Shown here in pieces: positions 52,978 through 61,842 of a stretch of 64,000 nt of DNA. The DNA is from Sphingomonas echinoides ATCC 14820. Lineage in GTDB: Bacteria; Pseudomonadota; Alphaproteobacteria; Sphingomonadales; Sphingomonadaceae. Location: contig NZ_JH584235.1 in NCBI RefSeq assembly GCF_000241465.1, positions 686,246 through 750,245 of the forward strand. Direction: 5' to 3'. Within the stretch, counting starts at the first letter, position 1, and each line of letters starts with the position of its first letter. Position numbers and translations under genes: made by a program. The notes beneath the pieces are model-generated. The model was not told the DNA's origin. It saw only the letters and a program-made list of their open reading frames with translations, and ran no database searches.

Positions 52978-54393
52978 TTGATCAAGCTTCGCGCCTTCGC
53001 CCCTGCCACGATGCTTCTCGCCACCACGGTGCTGGCGACACCCGCGCTCGCCCAGCGCGTCGCGCCGCCTGCGGTGGCGATCGCACCGACGGTGACCGCG
53101 CTGCGCGATGCGGCGCTGAAGGACGATGTTGCCTATGATATCGTATCGGGCATCACCACCGAGGTCGGCCCGCGCCCGGATGGCTCCCCCGCCGAAGAAC
53201 GCGCGCGGCAATGGGCCGTCGCAAAACTGAACGCACTCGGCTTCAAGAACGTGCGAATCGAACCCTATGAACTCAAGAACGTATGGGTGCGCGGCGTTGA
53301 AACCGCAGAAGTTCTGGGCAGCTATGCGCAGCCGTTGCGGTTGACCGCTCTCGGCAATTCGGGTGCCACGCCCGCTGCGGGGCTGACGCTGCCCGTCGCC
53401 TATTTCGCCAGCTTCAATGATTTGCTGCTCGCTCCTGCCGGCAGCCTCACTGGCAAGATCGCCTTCGTCTCCAATGCGATGCAACCAACGCAGGACGGGT
53501 CAAGCTATGGCAGCCAGGGCATGGCGCGCTTCGTCGGACCAAATATTGCCGCCAGCAAGGGCGCGAGCGCGATCGTGATCCGCTCGATCGGCACCGACCA
53601 TGGCCGTGGGCCGCATGCGGGCACGACCAACTTCGCGCCCGGCGTAACGCCGATCCCCGCCGCCGCGCTGTCGGTTGCCGACGCCGAAAATCTCGAGCGG
53701 ATCGTCAAACTCGACAAGCAAGTTAAGCTGCACCTCACGCTGACGCCGACGGTGGTGCCCAGCCGCATGTCGGGCAATGTCGTCGCCGAAGTGCCCGGCA
53801 CCGATCCTGCGGCGGGCACGATCTTGATCGGCGGGCATCTCGACAGTTGGGATCTTGGCACCGGCGCGATCGACGATGGCGCGGGCATCGCGATCACCGC
53901 AGCGGCGGCCAAGCATCTGCTCGATTCGGGCCCGCATCGCCGCACGATCCGCGTCGTGGGGTTTGGAGACGAGGAAACGGGCGGCTTTGGCGGCGCGGCC
54001 TATGCCAAGGCGCATGCCGGGGAAACCCATGCTCTGGCCTCCGAATCCGATTTCGGGGCGGATCGCGTGTGGCGTTTCGAGACCAATTTGCCGGAAAGCG
54101 CCAAAGCGGTTGGCGATCGTCTCGCGGTCGCACTCGCCCCGCTCGGCATCGTGCGCGGTGCGGGTGTCGGCGGCGACGGAACCGATGTCGGCCCGACGCT
54201 CAAGACCGGCGTTCCGGCGGTTGATCTTAACCAATCGGGCCTGCGCTATTTCGATTATCACCACACGCCCGAGGACACGCTCGACCGGATCGACCCCGAA
54301 CAATTGCGGCAGAACGTCGCGGCCTGGACGACGATGCTCGCCATCGTGGCGGACGCGCCCGAAGCGATGGGGCCGGTAACCCCGAAAAAGTAA
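52978..54393 (+). CDS. Exported M28-family zinc peptidase
   Basis: A 471-residue aminopeptidase-type enzyme with a signal peptide (about 1-26, ALAQ end). The metal ligands are all visible: His and Asp in GGHLDSWDLGTGAIDDGAG, Glu-Glu in GFGDEETGGFGG, Asp in SESDFGAD, and His in YHHTPEDTLDRI. A PA domain insert lies about 130-270. The start is TTG at 52978; no ATG gives a complete signal peptide. The 270 bases upstream, shared with divergent ettA, show no further gene. Confidence 0.9.
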   Translation: MIKLRAFAPATMLLATTVLATPALAQRVAPPAVAIAPTVTALRDAALKDDVAYDIVSGITTEVGPRPDGSPAEERARQWAVAKLNALGFKNVRIEPYELKNVWVRGVETAEVLGSYAQPLRLTALGNSGATPAAGLTLPVAYFASFNDLLLAPAGSLTGKIAFVSNAMQPTQDGSSYGSQGMARFVGPNIAASKGASAIVIRSIGTDHGRGPHAGTTNFAPGVTPIPAAALSVADAENLERIVKLDKQVKLHLTLTPTVVPSRMSGNVVAEVPGTDPAAGTILIGGHLDSWDLGTGAIDDGAGIAITAAAAKHLLDSGPHRRTIRVVGFGDEETGGFGGAAYAKAHAGETHALASESDFGADRVWRFETNLPESAKAVGDRLAVALAPLGIVRGAGVGGDGTDVGPTLKTGVPAVDLNQSGLRYFDYHHTPEDTLDRIDPEQLRQNVAAWTTMLAIVADAPEAMGPVTPKK

Positions 54394-54409
54394 CCATAAC
54401 TCAACCCGT

Positions 54410-54439
54410 CGCAAATGTGGCGGAAAGGTGGCATTTGCG
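54410..54439. promoter_or_regulatory. Inverted repeat before the small lipoprotein gene
   Basis: Perfect 8-bp arms CGCAAATG (54410-54417) and CATTTGCG (54432-54439) with a 14-base spacer that contains GGCGGAAAGGTGG. It lies between the M28 stop and a promoter-like TTGACG (54462-54467), a position suited to an operator. It could also act as a weak M28 terminator. Confidence 0.4.
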
Positions 54440-54551
54440 GTAACTTATGGCGAATTTAAGATTGACGCACCGCAACAGGACGTTATGCCACCAGCCTTCG
54501 CGACGGCGTTGGGCCGCTCGTGAAACTGCTAATTTGCTTGGGAGCAATTGC

Positions 54552-54821
54552 ATGAAGAAGATCGCCCTTGTTCTCGTTGCCGCCGGTGCCCTGTCGCTCG
54601 CTGCGTGCCACAAGAACCCTGAAGCTGCCGCCATCGAGAACAATGCCGACGTCATCGCCGACGGCATCGACAACAACGCTTCGGTCCTCGACGACGTTGC
54701 GTCGAACACCTCGAACGCTGCAGCCGCAGACGTGATCGCAAACTCGGCTGACGCACTGCACGACAAGGCGGACAACGTCCGTGACGCAGGCGCAGCCAAG
54801 GCTGACAACGTTACCAAGTAA
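54552..54821 (+). CDS. Small Asn/Asp/Ala-rich helical lipoprotein
   Basis: An 89-residue protein with GGGAG before the ATG and a lipobox LAAC (Cys 19). The mature part is almost all Ala, Asp and Asn with regularly spaced hydrophobics (NNADVIADGIDNNASVLDDV and similar segments after it), giving a weak repeat of about 18-20 residues that should form one long helix or coiled coil. Size and shape recall Lpp-type envelope spacers, but there is no terminal Lys-Arg and no homology claim is made. Followed by a strong terminator. Confidence 0.75.
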   Translation: MKKIALVLVAAGALSLAACHKNPEAAAIENNADVIADGIDNNASVLDDVASNTSNAAAADVIANSADALHDKADNVRDAGAAKADNVTK

Positions 54822-54856
54822 GACTGTCGGGGCGTTTCACCCCAGTCTGACGAATG

Positions 54857-54887
54857 GGGCGCTTCCTTCGCGGGGAGCGCCCTTTTT
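54857..54887. terminator. Rho-independent terminator after the small lipoprotein gene
   Basis: GGGCGCTTCC (54857-54866) pairs with GGGAGCGCCC (54873-54882) and is followed by TTTTT (54883-54887). It is the clearest classical terminator in the window and sits between convergent genes. Confidence 0.88.
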
Positions 54888-54894
54888 CGTTGGG

Positions 54895-55521
54895 TCAATA
54901 ACCGCGCTGCGCAAGCGCGATATTGAGCGCGTACAGCCGCACCGCAATGTCGCGGCGATACGATATCGCAGGCGGAGATAGCGCCAGCGCCCGCGCCCAA
55001 TAAGGCTGCGCGGCGCGGAAATCGCCTGCCTCGACATAGGCCAGGCCTTCGAAAAAGGGAGGCGCTGGGTGATCGGGCGCGATCTGGGTCGCGTGGTTGA
55101 AGGCAAAGCGGGCTGCAGGCGAAACCATGCCGTCATGTTGCGCCAGCGCGGTGCCGAGCCCGACCCAGAGGGTAAGGCTGCGCGGATAATGGTTCAGCCC
55201 CATCAGCACCACCTGCACGCCGCTGTCGCGGCTGCCACGCCGCATCAACGCATCGGATGCGATCAGATACGCCCCATCCCCCGAAAATCGACCGAGCAGC
55301 GCCCCGCGCAGATCGACGATCGAGGGATCGATCGCAACCGTTGCGGCATCCGCTTGCGCGGGGCTGCCCGGGAGCATGGCCCGGCCCTGCAGGGCGTAGC
55401 CGAATATGCCGAGCCCAATGACCGGCGCAGCGATCGCCAATACGTGCCGCGAGACACCCGCGCGCCACAGGATGAGCGCGACCAGCGCAGCGATCAGCAC
55501 CAAGGACACCCAGCCGTTCAT
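54895..55521 (-). CDS. Membrane-anchored TPR protein, cytochrome c biogenesis factor (CcmH/CycH)-like
   Basis: A 208-residue protein with two N-terminal membrane spans (about 3-20 and 27-45) and a periplasmic TPR region (about 75-205: DLRGALLGRFSG, SLTLWVGLGTALAQHDG, PAPPFFEGLAYVEAGDFRAAQPYWARAL). This layout matches the C-terminal part of CcmI/CycH proteins that handle apocytochrome c. No other ccm gene lies beside it, so the functional link is inferred. Confidence 0.72.
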   Translation of the reverse strand: MNGWVSLVLIAALVALILWRAGVSRHVLAIAAPVIGLGIFGYALQGRAMLPGSPAQADAATVAIDPSIVDLRGALLGRFSGDGAYLIASDALMRRGSRDSGVQVVLMGLNHYPRSLTLWVGLGTALAQHDGMVSPAARFAFNHATQIAPDHPAPPFFEGLAYVEAGDFRAAQPYWARALALSPPAISYRRDIAVRLYALNIALAQRGY

Positions 55522-55637
55522 ATCAGACCCATCGCGCTTGCCATCGCGCCACTTTAGGCCATTTTGTCGTCGCGTCGACGCGCAACCCCATGTCGGCCCC
55601 GCGCGTTCGCCCCCAAACGGTGCAAGGAATCGATATC

Positions 55638-56390
55638 GTGAAACAGTTGATCGCCTTCGACCTCGACGGGACGCTGGCCGAGAGCAAGCAGAAGGTCGGG
55701 GATGAAATGGCCGGGCTGCTCGACCAGCTGCTCGCGCGCGTGTCGGTTGCCGTCATTTCCGGCGGGGATTGGCCGCAATTCGAGAAGCAGGTGGTTGCTG
55801 CCCTGCCCGCCACCGCCGCGATCGAGCATCTGTTCATTATGCCAACCACCGGCACCAAGCTGTATCGCTTTAGCGATGGTACATGGCGCCCGGTCTATGC
55901 CGAAATCTTCGCGCCGGCCGAGCGTGACCACATCCTCAGCGCGCTGACCGAAGCGACAAAGAAAGCAGGCTTTGCCGACGAGAAAATCTGGGGCGAGCGC
56001 GTCGAGGATCGTGGCAGCCAGATCACCTTTTCCGGGCTTGGTCAGGAAGCCCCGCTCGACGCCAAAAAAGCCTGGGACCCCGATTTCGCCAAGCGCAAGG
56101 CAATGCAGGTGCTGCTGCGCAAGGCCCTGCCCGATCTCTCGGTCAATATCGGTGGATCAACCTCGCTCGACATCACCCATGCGGGAATCGACAAGGCCTA
56201 TGCGATGCGGCGGCTCGCCGAACATTCGGGCATCGTGACCGAGGACATGCTGTTCCTGGGCGACGCGATCTATCCCGGCGGGAATGACGATGCGGTGCGC
56301 GCGGCGGGCATGGACACGATCGCGGTGCGCGACGTGGCGGAAACCGCCACCGCCGTGCGGGCGATGATCGCCTGCCTGCCGAAACGTTAG
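55638..56390 (+). CDS. HAD-superfamily IIB hydrolase, phosphomannomutase-like
   Basis: A 250-residue HAD enzyme: nucleophile motif I FDLDGTLAES at residues 6-15, motif II VISGG, the cap domain (about 80-180), the Lys segment in THAGIDKAYAMRRL and motif IV FLGDAIYPGGNDDAV. The fold and order match eukaryotic-type phosphomannomutase/sucrose-phosphatase relatives. Whether it is a phosphatase or a mutase cannot be said. GTG at 55638 with AAGGAA upstream is preferred. The last four bases overlap the convergent dehydrogenase gene. Confidence 0.83.
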   Translation: MKQLIAFDLDGTLAESKQKVGDEMAGLLDQLLARVSVAVISGGDWPQFEKQVVAALPATAAIEHLFIMPTTGTKLYRFSDGTWRPVYAEIFAPAERDHILSALTEATKKAGFADEKIWGERVEDRGSQITFSGLGQEAPLDAKKAWDPDFAKRKAMQVLLRKALPDLSVNIGGSTSLDITHAGIDKAYAMRRLAEHSGIVTEDMLFLGDAIYPGGNDDAVRAAGMDTIAVRDVAETATAVRAMIACLPKR

Positions 56391-57439
56391 CCCCGACCGA
56401 TCAAGCGGCGCGCAATGCTGTCGGCCACGTCGGCGGCAGGCGCGCCAGTGCGGTCGCTCTCGTCCCACACTTCGATCAGGCGATCCGGAATCCGCGCAAT
56501 GCGGGCGTTGACCTCGGCCTGGTCACCCTGCCCGAGATATTCGAGCCCGACATTGATGATGCCGCCTGCATTGATGACGTAATCGGGTGCGTAGAGGATC
56601 CCGCGCGCCTGCAGCGCCGCGCCCTCAGCCTTGGTCGCGAGCTGGTTGTTCGCGCCACCGGCGACAACCGTGGTTTGCAGCGCCGCAATCGATTCGGGCG
56701 TCAGGATCGCGCCCAGCGCGTTGGGGCTGACGATATCGGCCTTGATGCCCAGGATCGCGTCCGCCGCGACCGTCTCTGCGCCCAGTTCGGCCGCCAGCGC
56801 CTTGGCACGATCGGCATTGACGTCGGCCAACGTCAGCCGCGCGCCATCCTTGGCGAGCAAACGCGCAAGACCGCCGCCAACACTGCCGACACCCTGGATC
56901 GCGACATGCACGCCCTTCATCACGTCCGCGCCCAGACCGCGCTTGGCGGCAGCCTTGACGCCGAGATAGACGCCCATCGCGGTATAAGGTCCAGGATCAC
57001 CACCTGCGCTGCCCGCCGCGACCGGCAGGCCCGACACGTGCTTGGTCATCGTCGCGATCGTCTTCATGCTCGCTTCGGACATGCCGACGTCTTCTGCCGT
57101 AACGTAGCGCCCGCCCAGCGACTCGACCACGCGGCCAAAGGCTTCGAGTTGCGCCTGGCTGATCGAATCGCCCGGCTTTGCCGCCAGCACGACGCCCTTG
57201 CCGCCACCCATGGGCAGGCCCGCCATCGCATTCTTGAAGCTCATCCCGCGCGATAGGCGCAGCGCGTCGGTGATCGCGCCGTCGCTATCGGCATAATGCC
57301 AGAAGCGCACGCCGCCCGCTGCAGGACCCAGCTTGGTCGAGTGAATCGCAATGACCGCACGAAGCCCCGAGGCAGGATCGGTGAAGAGGTGTACGCCCTC
57401 ATGATCGTCGAAATCGGGGAAGCCCCAGCCGCTGGTCAC
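56387..57439 (-). CDS. Leu/Phe/Val-type amino acid dehydrogenase
   Basis: A 350-residue NAD-dependent oxidative deaminase. Substrate domain: AVIAIHSTKLGPAAGGVRFWHY, MSFKNAMAGLPMGGGKGV with the catalytic Lys, and YVTAEDVGMS. Cofactor domain: VAIQGVGSVGGGLARLL, then ADIVSPNALGAIL and VINAGGIINV. The GTG at 57439 is the start, with AGGAA upstream. It converts a branched-chain or aromatic amino acid to the 2-oxo acid and ammonia. Leucine is the likeliest substrate but is not fixed by sequence. Confidence 0.9.
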   Translation of the reverse strand: MTSGWGFPDFDDHEGVHLFTDPASGLRAVIAIHSTKLGPAAGGVRFWHYADSDGAITDALRLSRGMSFKNAMAGLPMGGGKGVVLAAKPGDSISQAQLEAFGRVVESLGGRYVTAEDVGMSEASMKTIATMTKHVSGLPVAAGSAGGDPGPYTAMGVYLGVKAAAKRGLGADVMKGVHVAIQGVGSVGGGLARLLAKDGARLTLADVNADRAKALAAELGAETVAADAILGIKADIVSPNALGAILTPESIAALQTTVVAGGANNQLATKAEGAALQARGILYAPDYVINAGGIINVGLEYLGQGDQAEVNARIARIPDRLIEVWDESDRTGAPAADVADSIARRLIGRG

Positions 57440-57466
57440 GCTAGAATTCCTGGCTGCTTGAAGAAG

Positions 57467-57544
57467 TGGGGCGACCGACGGGACTTGAACCCGCAACATC
57501 CGGCATCACAAGCCGACGCTCTAACCAATTGAACTACGATCGCC
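57467..57544 (-). tRNA. tRNA-His (anticodon GTG)
   Basis: A full cloverleaf on the minus strand. The acceptor stem GCGATCG/CGGTCGC has the extra G at position -1 opposite C73, the mark of tRNA-His. D-stem GTTC/GAGC; anticodon loop CTTGTGATG with GTG at plus-strand 57507-57509; T-loop GGGTTCAAGTCCC. CCA is encoded. It lies downstream of gspN on the same strand. Confidence 0.97.
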
Positions 57545-57596
57545 GCAGAGCAAGCGCCCCTAGCGGGCGGCAGGGGCCAGCGTCAAGAATACAAGC

Positions 57597-58316
57597 TCAA
57601 AATTTCCCCTCAACCGCGAGAAGATATCCATTGGGCATGTGCTGAAACCCGCTGCGCTCCAGCTTTTGCGTGGCCGCAGCGTCGCTTGGCTTGGCCAAAA
57701 ACTCGGCGCGAAAGCGTCCCGAATCCCACAACCGCACCGTCACTTGCTCGGTCCCGGCTTGGCTGACGAGCGGCAACAGCAGCGCACCCGCGTCACACCG
57801 CGCCGCGCCCGCCAGGCCCTGCCCCAGCGTGATTCCCGCAATATCGCCACCCAGCGTTGCCTTGACGCGCCCTTCGGCACGCTCGCACCGCCCGTCCACA
57901 AACCGCACGCTGACATCGTCCAGATCGATGGCGGTGATGGGCAGCGGCGCGAACGCGTCCCCGACGGGTACGCCAGCGGTCATCTGCTCGATTCCCACGC
58001 TGTGCCGCGAGACGCTGACCGCCCCGTGCAGGGCACGCCCGGTGCCCGACGGATGGCCGTCCAGCGCGAGTCGCGCCCGCCCGGCGAGCAACGCCCATGG
58101 CGACAATGCGGCATCGACATCGCCCAAAGCGATGCTGCCCAGTTGCGCCTCGCGCAACGACCCCGCCCACACGCTGCCACTGGCGGCCCGCGCGGCAAAG
58201 CCGGTGGCATCCAGATCGAACCACGCCAGCGCGAACCGCAGCGGCAACAGCAGGATCAACGCCAGCACAAAGATCGCGCCGAACAGCGCCGCCGGTCCGG
58301 TGCGCAGACGGATCAT
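57597..58316 (-). CDS. gspN: Type II secretion protein N
   Basis: A 239-residue inner-membrane protein with one N-terminal span (about 8-30, ALFGAIFVLALILLLPLRFAL) and a periplasmic beta-rich domain with the GspN pattern ATGFAARAASGSVWAGSLREAQLGSIALGDVDAALSPWALLAG. Accessory component found in some type II systems. Last gene of the operon; its ATG overlaps the gspM stop (ATGA). A weak hairpin (57556-57577) follows its stop. Confidence 0.87.
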   Translation of the reverse strand: MIRLRTGPAALFGAIFVLALILLLPLRFALAWFDLDATGFAARAASGSVWAGSLREAQLGSIALGDVDAALSPWALLAGRARLALDGHPSGTGRALHGAVSVSRHSVGIEQMTAGVPVGDAFAPLPITAIDLDDVSVRFVDGRCERAEGRVKATLGGDIAGITLGQGLAGAARCDAGALLLPLVSQAGTEQVTVRLWDSGRFRAEFLAKPSDAAATQKLERSGFQHMPNGYLLAVEGKF

Positions 58317-58789
58317 TGCCCCTGCGCCTTCAACGTCATTTGCACTGCCACCGTGCGATCGCCATTGTCGGTCGTTCCCAAGCGATCGACCAGCATGCCC
58401 GACGCTTCGAGATCGGCGATCCAGCCGATCAAAGCCCCGGGCCTGGCCGAGGCGATGGTGATCTGCACCCGGTCGCCCCCCTGCGGCACGACACTGGCGA
58501 GTGCGAAACCGGCATCGTTGGCGCGCGTCCGCACCATCGCTTCGAGCGGCCCGGCCAGCGGCGCGGCGCGGTCGGCCTGCGCGGCCTTCACCGCATCGAC
58601 CCGCGCTTGCGTCTCGCCCAGGCGAATCACCGCATCGGCATGGCGCGTCCTGGCCGATTCGAGCGCATCGCCGAGCGGCACGACCAGGAAATAGCATAAG
58701 GCCAGCACCGCCATCGCCGCACCAGCCAGCAGCAGATACTGCTCGCGCCGGGAGCGGGCGCGATACCAGAGGAGCAAGCGCTCGGTCAT
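58313..58789 (-). CDS. gspM: Type II secretion protein M
   Basis: A 158-residue bitopic protein: short cytoplasmic end (ERLLLWYRARSRREQYLLL), one span (about 20-42) and a periplasmic ferredoxin-like domain ending DRTVAVQMTLKAQGQ. Partner of GspL at the inner-membrane platform. ATGA overlap with gspL upstream. Confidence 0.88.
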   Translation of the reverse strand: MTERLLLWYRARSRREQYLLLAGAAMAVLALCYFLVVPLGDALESARTRHADAVIRLGETQARVDAVKAAQADRAAPLAGPLEAMVRTRANDAGFALASVVPQGGDRVQITIASARPGALIGWIADLEASGMLVDRLGTTDNGDRTVAVQMTLKAQGQ

Positions 58790-59883
58790 CGCGGCTTCAC
58801 CATGATGTCCCCCGTCACGCGCCCGCCGACCGACTGAAACTGCCCCATCGGCGTGGCACCGAGCCCGCTCGCCTCGATCCGGCGCTGGAGATCGAGGATT
58901 TGCCCCTCATTCTGAACGCCCACTGTCACGCGCATCGCGCCGTTCGAATCGAAGGACAGCGTGCGGATCTCTGTACCGGGCGTCGCGCGCATCGCCGCGA
59001 AAACGGTCGCGGCGGTGCGGCTGAAGCCGAGCCCGCCGCCGCGCAACCGCTCCAGCCGCGCGCTAAGCTGCCGGTCAGCGTCGTTCACCGCCTCGCCGCG
59101 CGCGAGGCCACTGCGGGCCAGCACATCGGCCCGGCGTTCGAGATCATCGGCGGCGAGCGAATAAGTCAGCAGTTGAACGCAGGTGATGAGCAAGGTCATC
59201 GCCAGCACCGCCCCGGCCAGCCAAGCAAGCCGCCGGATCAACGCCCAATCGATCGCCGTGGCCACCACCTTCGCGAACGGCCCCTGCCGCAGGTTGAGTA
59301 CGGGCGCATGGGCCGCCGCGATTATCGCAGCCTCCATTTGGTCGCGCGGCAAAATCTCGGGCCTGACCCCGCCGGTGATGAGATCGGTCAGCCCGGCCTC
59401 GTCGGCAAAGCCGCTGGTCGGCCCGCGGACCACGCCCGCCCCGCCAATGTCCGCGCGGACATAACCCGTCTCCGGTCGCGGCAACAGCAACGGCGCGGGC
59501 AGCAGCACATCGGGATCGATACAATAGTCTGCGAGGACGCTGAGCCAGTCGCGCATCTGGGTCACCGCCACGACGGCGATCGGCCGTTCGACCAGCGCAT
59601 CCTCGCGCCCCACCGCAACGTGCATTTCGCCGATCGGCGTTGCGCTGGCATCGGCGGCGAGCAAGCGCGCCGCTGCCACCGCCTGCGCAAGCGAGCGATC
59701 GGGCAGCTCGGCCCAGTGCAGCGTCACCGCGTCGGCGGGCACCACTGCGACGAGGTGCTCCTCGCCGTCTGCGGCCAACACGGGCATCCCCTCGCCCCGC
59801 CCGGTCACCCCATCGCCCGCGATCCGCAGCCAGCGCCACGCGGTGTCATGCGTCGGAACAAAGAGGACGAGCGTGTCGGTCAT
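58786..59883 (-). CDS. gspL: Type II secretion protein L
   Basis: A 365-residue protein with an actin-like cytoplasmic domain (about 1-225) that docks the GspE ATPase, one membrane span (about 233-255, AWLAGAVLAMTLLITCVQLL) and a periplasmic domain (about 260-365). Length and topology match the family. Its ATG overlaps the gspK stop. Confidence 0.88.
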   Translation of the reverse strand: MTDTLVLFVPTHDTAWRWLRIAGDGVTGRGEGMPVLAADGEEHLVAVVPADAVTLHWAELPDRSLAQAVAAARLLAADASATPIGEMHVAVGREDALVERPIAVVAVTQMRDWLSVLADYCIDPDVLLPAPLLLPRPETGYVRADIGGAGVVRGPTSGFADEAGLTDLITGGVRPEILPRDQMEAAIIAAAHAPVLNLRQGPFAKVVATAIDWALIRRLAWLAGAVLAMTLLITCVQLLTYSLAADDLERRADVLARSGLARGEAVNDADRQLSARLERLRGGGLGFSRTAATVFAAMRATPGTEIRTLSFDSNGAMRVTVGVQNEGQILDLQRRIEASGLGATPMGQFQSVGGRVTGDIMVKPR

Positions 59884-60863
59884 GGTCGCTCACCCCATTG
59901 GCGTGATACCAGCCGCGCGGGAAGGGCCGTTGCGTCAATCAGACCAGTTTGTTCGAGCCGAGTGCTGCCCAATGCGACATCGACGCGCAGCGCGAACCAC
60001 GTCGTTTTGACATCGGTCTGCCCCGCACCGGTCGCGCCCGCCCCGCCAGCGAGCGCCGATTGCGACCAGAACGCCCCCGCATTGGCGAATCCTTTTGGCG
60101 GGCGCTGCAACAGCGCCTGGCGCACGGCCTCGACCGACAGGGTCTGGCCCAGCATCGCAATCAACGGTGCCTGTTCCGGCAGCACTGTGTTGACGTTGAT
60201 TTTCGACGGCGTCGCGACGGGCAGCGTGCACAGCCAAGGTCGAAGCCGCTCATAATCGAGCCGCGTCACGCCGGCGACCGAGCGCAATTCGCTGGGATCG
60301 GTCATCAGCGTGTTGGCGGTGCGATAGGCGAGCTTACCGCCGCCATAGACGTTATCCTCGGCACCGCCATCGAGCGGACTGTTGTCGCTGTCGATCCAGT
60401 CCGCCGCCGCCGCCGCAATCGCATCGGGCGAGCGCGCGGTCGGATCAACCAGCGCGATCAAGCGCGCGAACTGCGTCCGCGCCGGGGTATAAGCGGCGTA
60501 GACGCCCGGCGTTACTTCAATGGCCAGGCTGTTGAGGTTGAAGCAATTCCCGCCATCGGTGACGGTCGCGGTGGCCGTGCCGTTGGGAATCGGCAGCGCG
60601 AAGGGCTGGCCGCTCCAGCCGCCCTCCAGCGTCACCTTGTCGGGGCTTTTCGACAAGAGATCGCTGATCTTGAACACCGCGAGCGTTTCCGCCGCGAACG
60701 AGAAGGCGCGGGCCTGGTCGAGCGCAACGGCATTGCCGCCCAACCGAGTCGCCAGCCGCAGCTTCTCGAGCGCGACCCCCGCCAGGACGGCAATGACGGC
60801 GACCAGCAGCAGCACCGTCAACAGCGCCGCGCCGCGCTCGGTCCTGGGCACCTCAGCGCGCAT
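59880..60863 (-). CDS. gspK: Type II secretion minor pseudopilin GspK
   Basis: A 327-residue minor pseudopilin at the tip complex. The prepilin leader ends RTERG|AALLTVLLLVAVIAVLAG, so the cleavage Gly is followed by Ala and a hydrophobic helix; the usual Glu5 is absent, as is typical for GspK. The large alpha domain has DWIDSDNSPLDGGAEDNVY, which binds calcium in homologues. Overlaps gspJ by 11 bases. Confidence 0.9.
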   Translation of the reverse strand: MRAEVPRTERGAALLTVLLLVAVIAVLAGVALEKLRLATRLGGNAVALDQARAFSFAAETLAVFKISDLLSKSPDKVTLEGGWSGQPFALPIPNGTATATVTDGGNCFNLNSLAIEVTPGVYAAYTPARTQFARLIALVDPTARSPDAIAAAAADWIDSDNSPLDGGAEDNVYGGGKLAYRTANTLMTDPSELRSVAGVTRLDYERLRPWLCTLPVATPSKINVNTVLPEQAPLIAMLGQTLSVEAVRQALLQRPPKGFANAGAFWSQSALAGGAGATGAGQTDVKTTWFALRVDVALGSTRLEQTGLIDATALPARLVSRQWGERP

Positions 60864-61473
60864 TGGTCACGCGCTTGCCATATCCGGTGCCGACGAGAAA
60901 CATTTCGCGCGTCTCCACGCCCGGATCGCGCACGATGCGGAGTTCCAGTGCATCGGGCAGCGGATTTTCCGCATTGCCGATCCAGCGGTCGCTCCACGCG
61001 CCCTTGAGGCGATAGCGGAGTGCGACCGTGCGGATGTGCGACAGGAGCGGCGTTGGCGGCAACGCTTGCGCGCCATCAAGCATCGGATAGGCAATGCGGA
61101 CCAGCGCGCCATCCTCGAGCCGATACTCAACCTTCTGTTCGGACGGGCGCGGCGCGCCATCGAGATTGCTCCAGCCACCGCGCACCACGCGCAGCAGCAC
61201 CGCGCCATTGCTGCCCGATTCGCCGGTAAAGGCCGGCACCATCTCACCCCCCTCGCCGCGCGTCGTGCGCACCACCGCCTGGGCAAGGTCTGCGGTCAGG
61301 ATTGCGGACAAGCGATTACGCGCCGACACCGCCTCCAGCCGGGCCCCGGTCACCCCCTGCGCCCGCACCGAAAAGGACAGGAGTGCCACGCCAGCCGCCG
61401 CCAGCAGGCCGAAGATCAGCAGCGAAATCATCACTTCGACCAGCGTGAAGCCGTGTTCGGCACGCCTGCTCAT
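60853..61473 (-). CDS. gspJ: Type II secretion minor pseudopilin GspJ
   Basis: A 206-residue pseudopilin with leader MSRRAEHG|FTLVEVMISLLIFGLLAAAGVALL, the type IV prepilin site with Glu5, followed by a beta-rich globular domain. Forms the tip with GspI, GspK and GspH. ATGA overlap with gspI. Confidence 0.92.
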   Translation of the reverse strand: MSRRAEHGFTLVEVMISLLIFGLLAAAGVALLSFSVRAQGVTGARLEAVSARNRLSAILTADLAQAVVRTTRGEGGEMVPAFTGESGSNGAVLLRVVRGGWSNLDGAPRPSEQKVEYRLEDGALVRIAYPMLDGAQALPPTPLLSHIRTVALRYRLKGAWSDRWIGNAENPLPDALELRIVRDPGVETREMFLVGTGYGKRVTNAR

Positions 61474-61841
61474 GGCTTGGTCGCCCCGTCGCGCACCATC
61501 GTGATATGCCCGGCGTTACGGCCCGCCTGATCCAGCACGGTCACGTCGATGCGCAGGATGCGCGCGTCGCCGGTAGGCTGCACCACGCGCGTCCACGCCC
61601 AGTCGCGCCCGCCATTCGCTTCGGTGCCGGTGGCAGTGCCGATGGTGGGCGGTCGGGCATCGGTCATCGCCTCGATCGCGATGTTGCGCGCCACCATTTG
61701 CGCCATCAGCGTGGTGTCGAGCGTCGCCGCCCCCCGGATCGTCGCGCCCTCCAGCCGGATCAGCGCGAGCGCGGCGAGGCTGAACACGGCGAGCGCGACC
61801 ATCATCTCGATCAGCGTGAAGCCGCGCGCCGCTGTCGGCAC
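61470..61841 (-). CDS. gspI: Type II secretion minor pseudopilin GspI
   Basis: About 123 residues, beginning with a short leader and ARG|FTLIEMMVALAVFSLAALALIRLEGAT, the GspI signature. I choose GTG at 61841, directly after the gspH stop, which gives the usual short leader. ATGs at 61880 and 61868 in the same frame lie within gspH and would lengthen it by 9-13 residues. It nucleates the pseudopilus tip. Confidence 0.88.
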   Translation of the reverse strand: MPTAARGFTLIEMMVALAVFSLAALALIRLEGATIRGAATLDTTLMAQMVARNIAIEAMTDARPPTIGTATGTEANGGRDWAWTRVVQPTGDARILRIDVTVLDQAGRNAGHITMVRDGATKP

Positions 61842-61842
61842 C

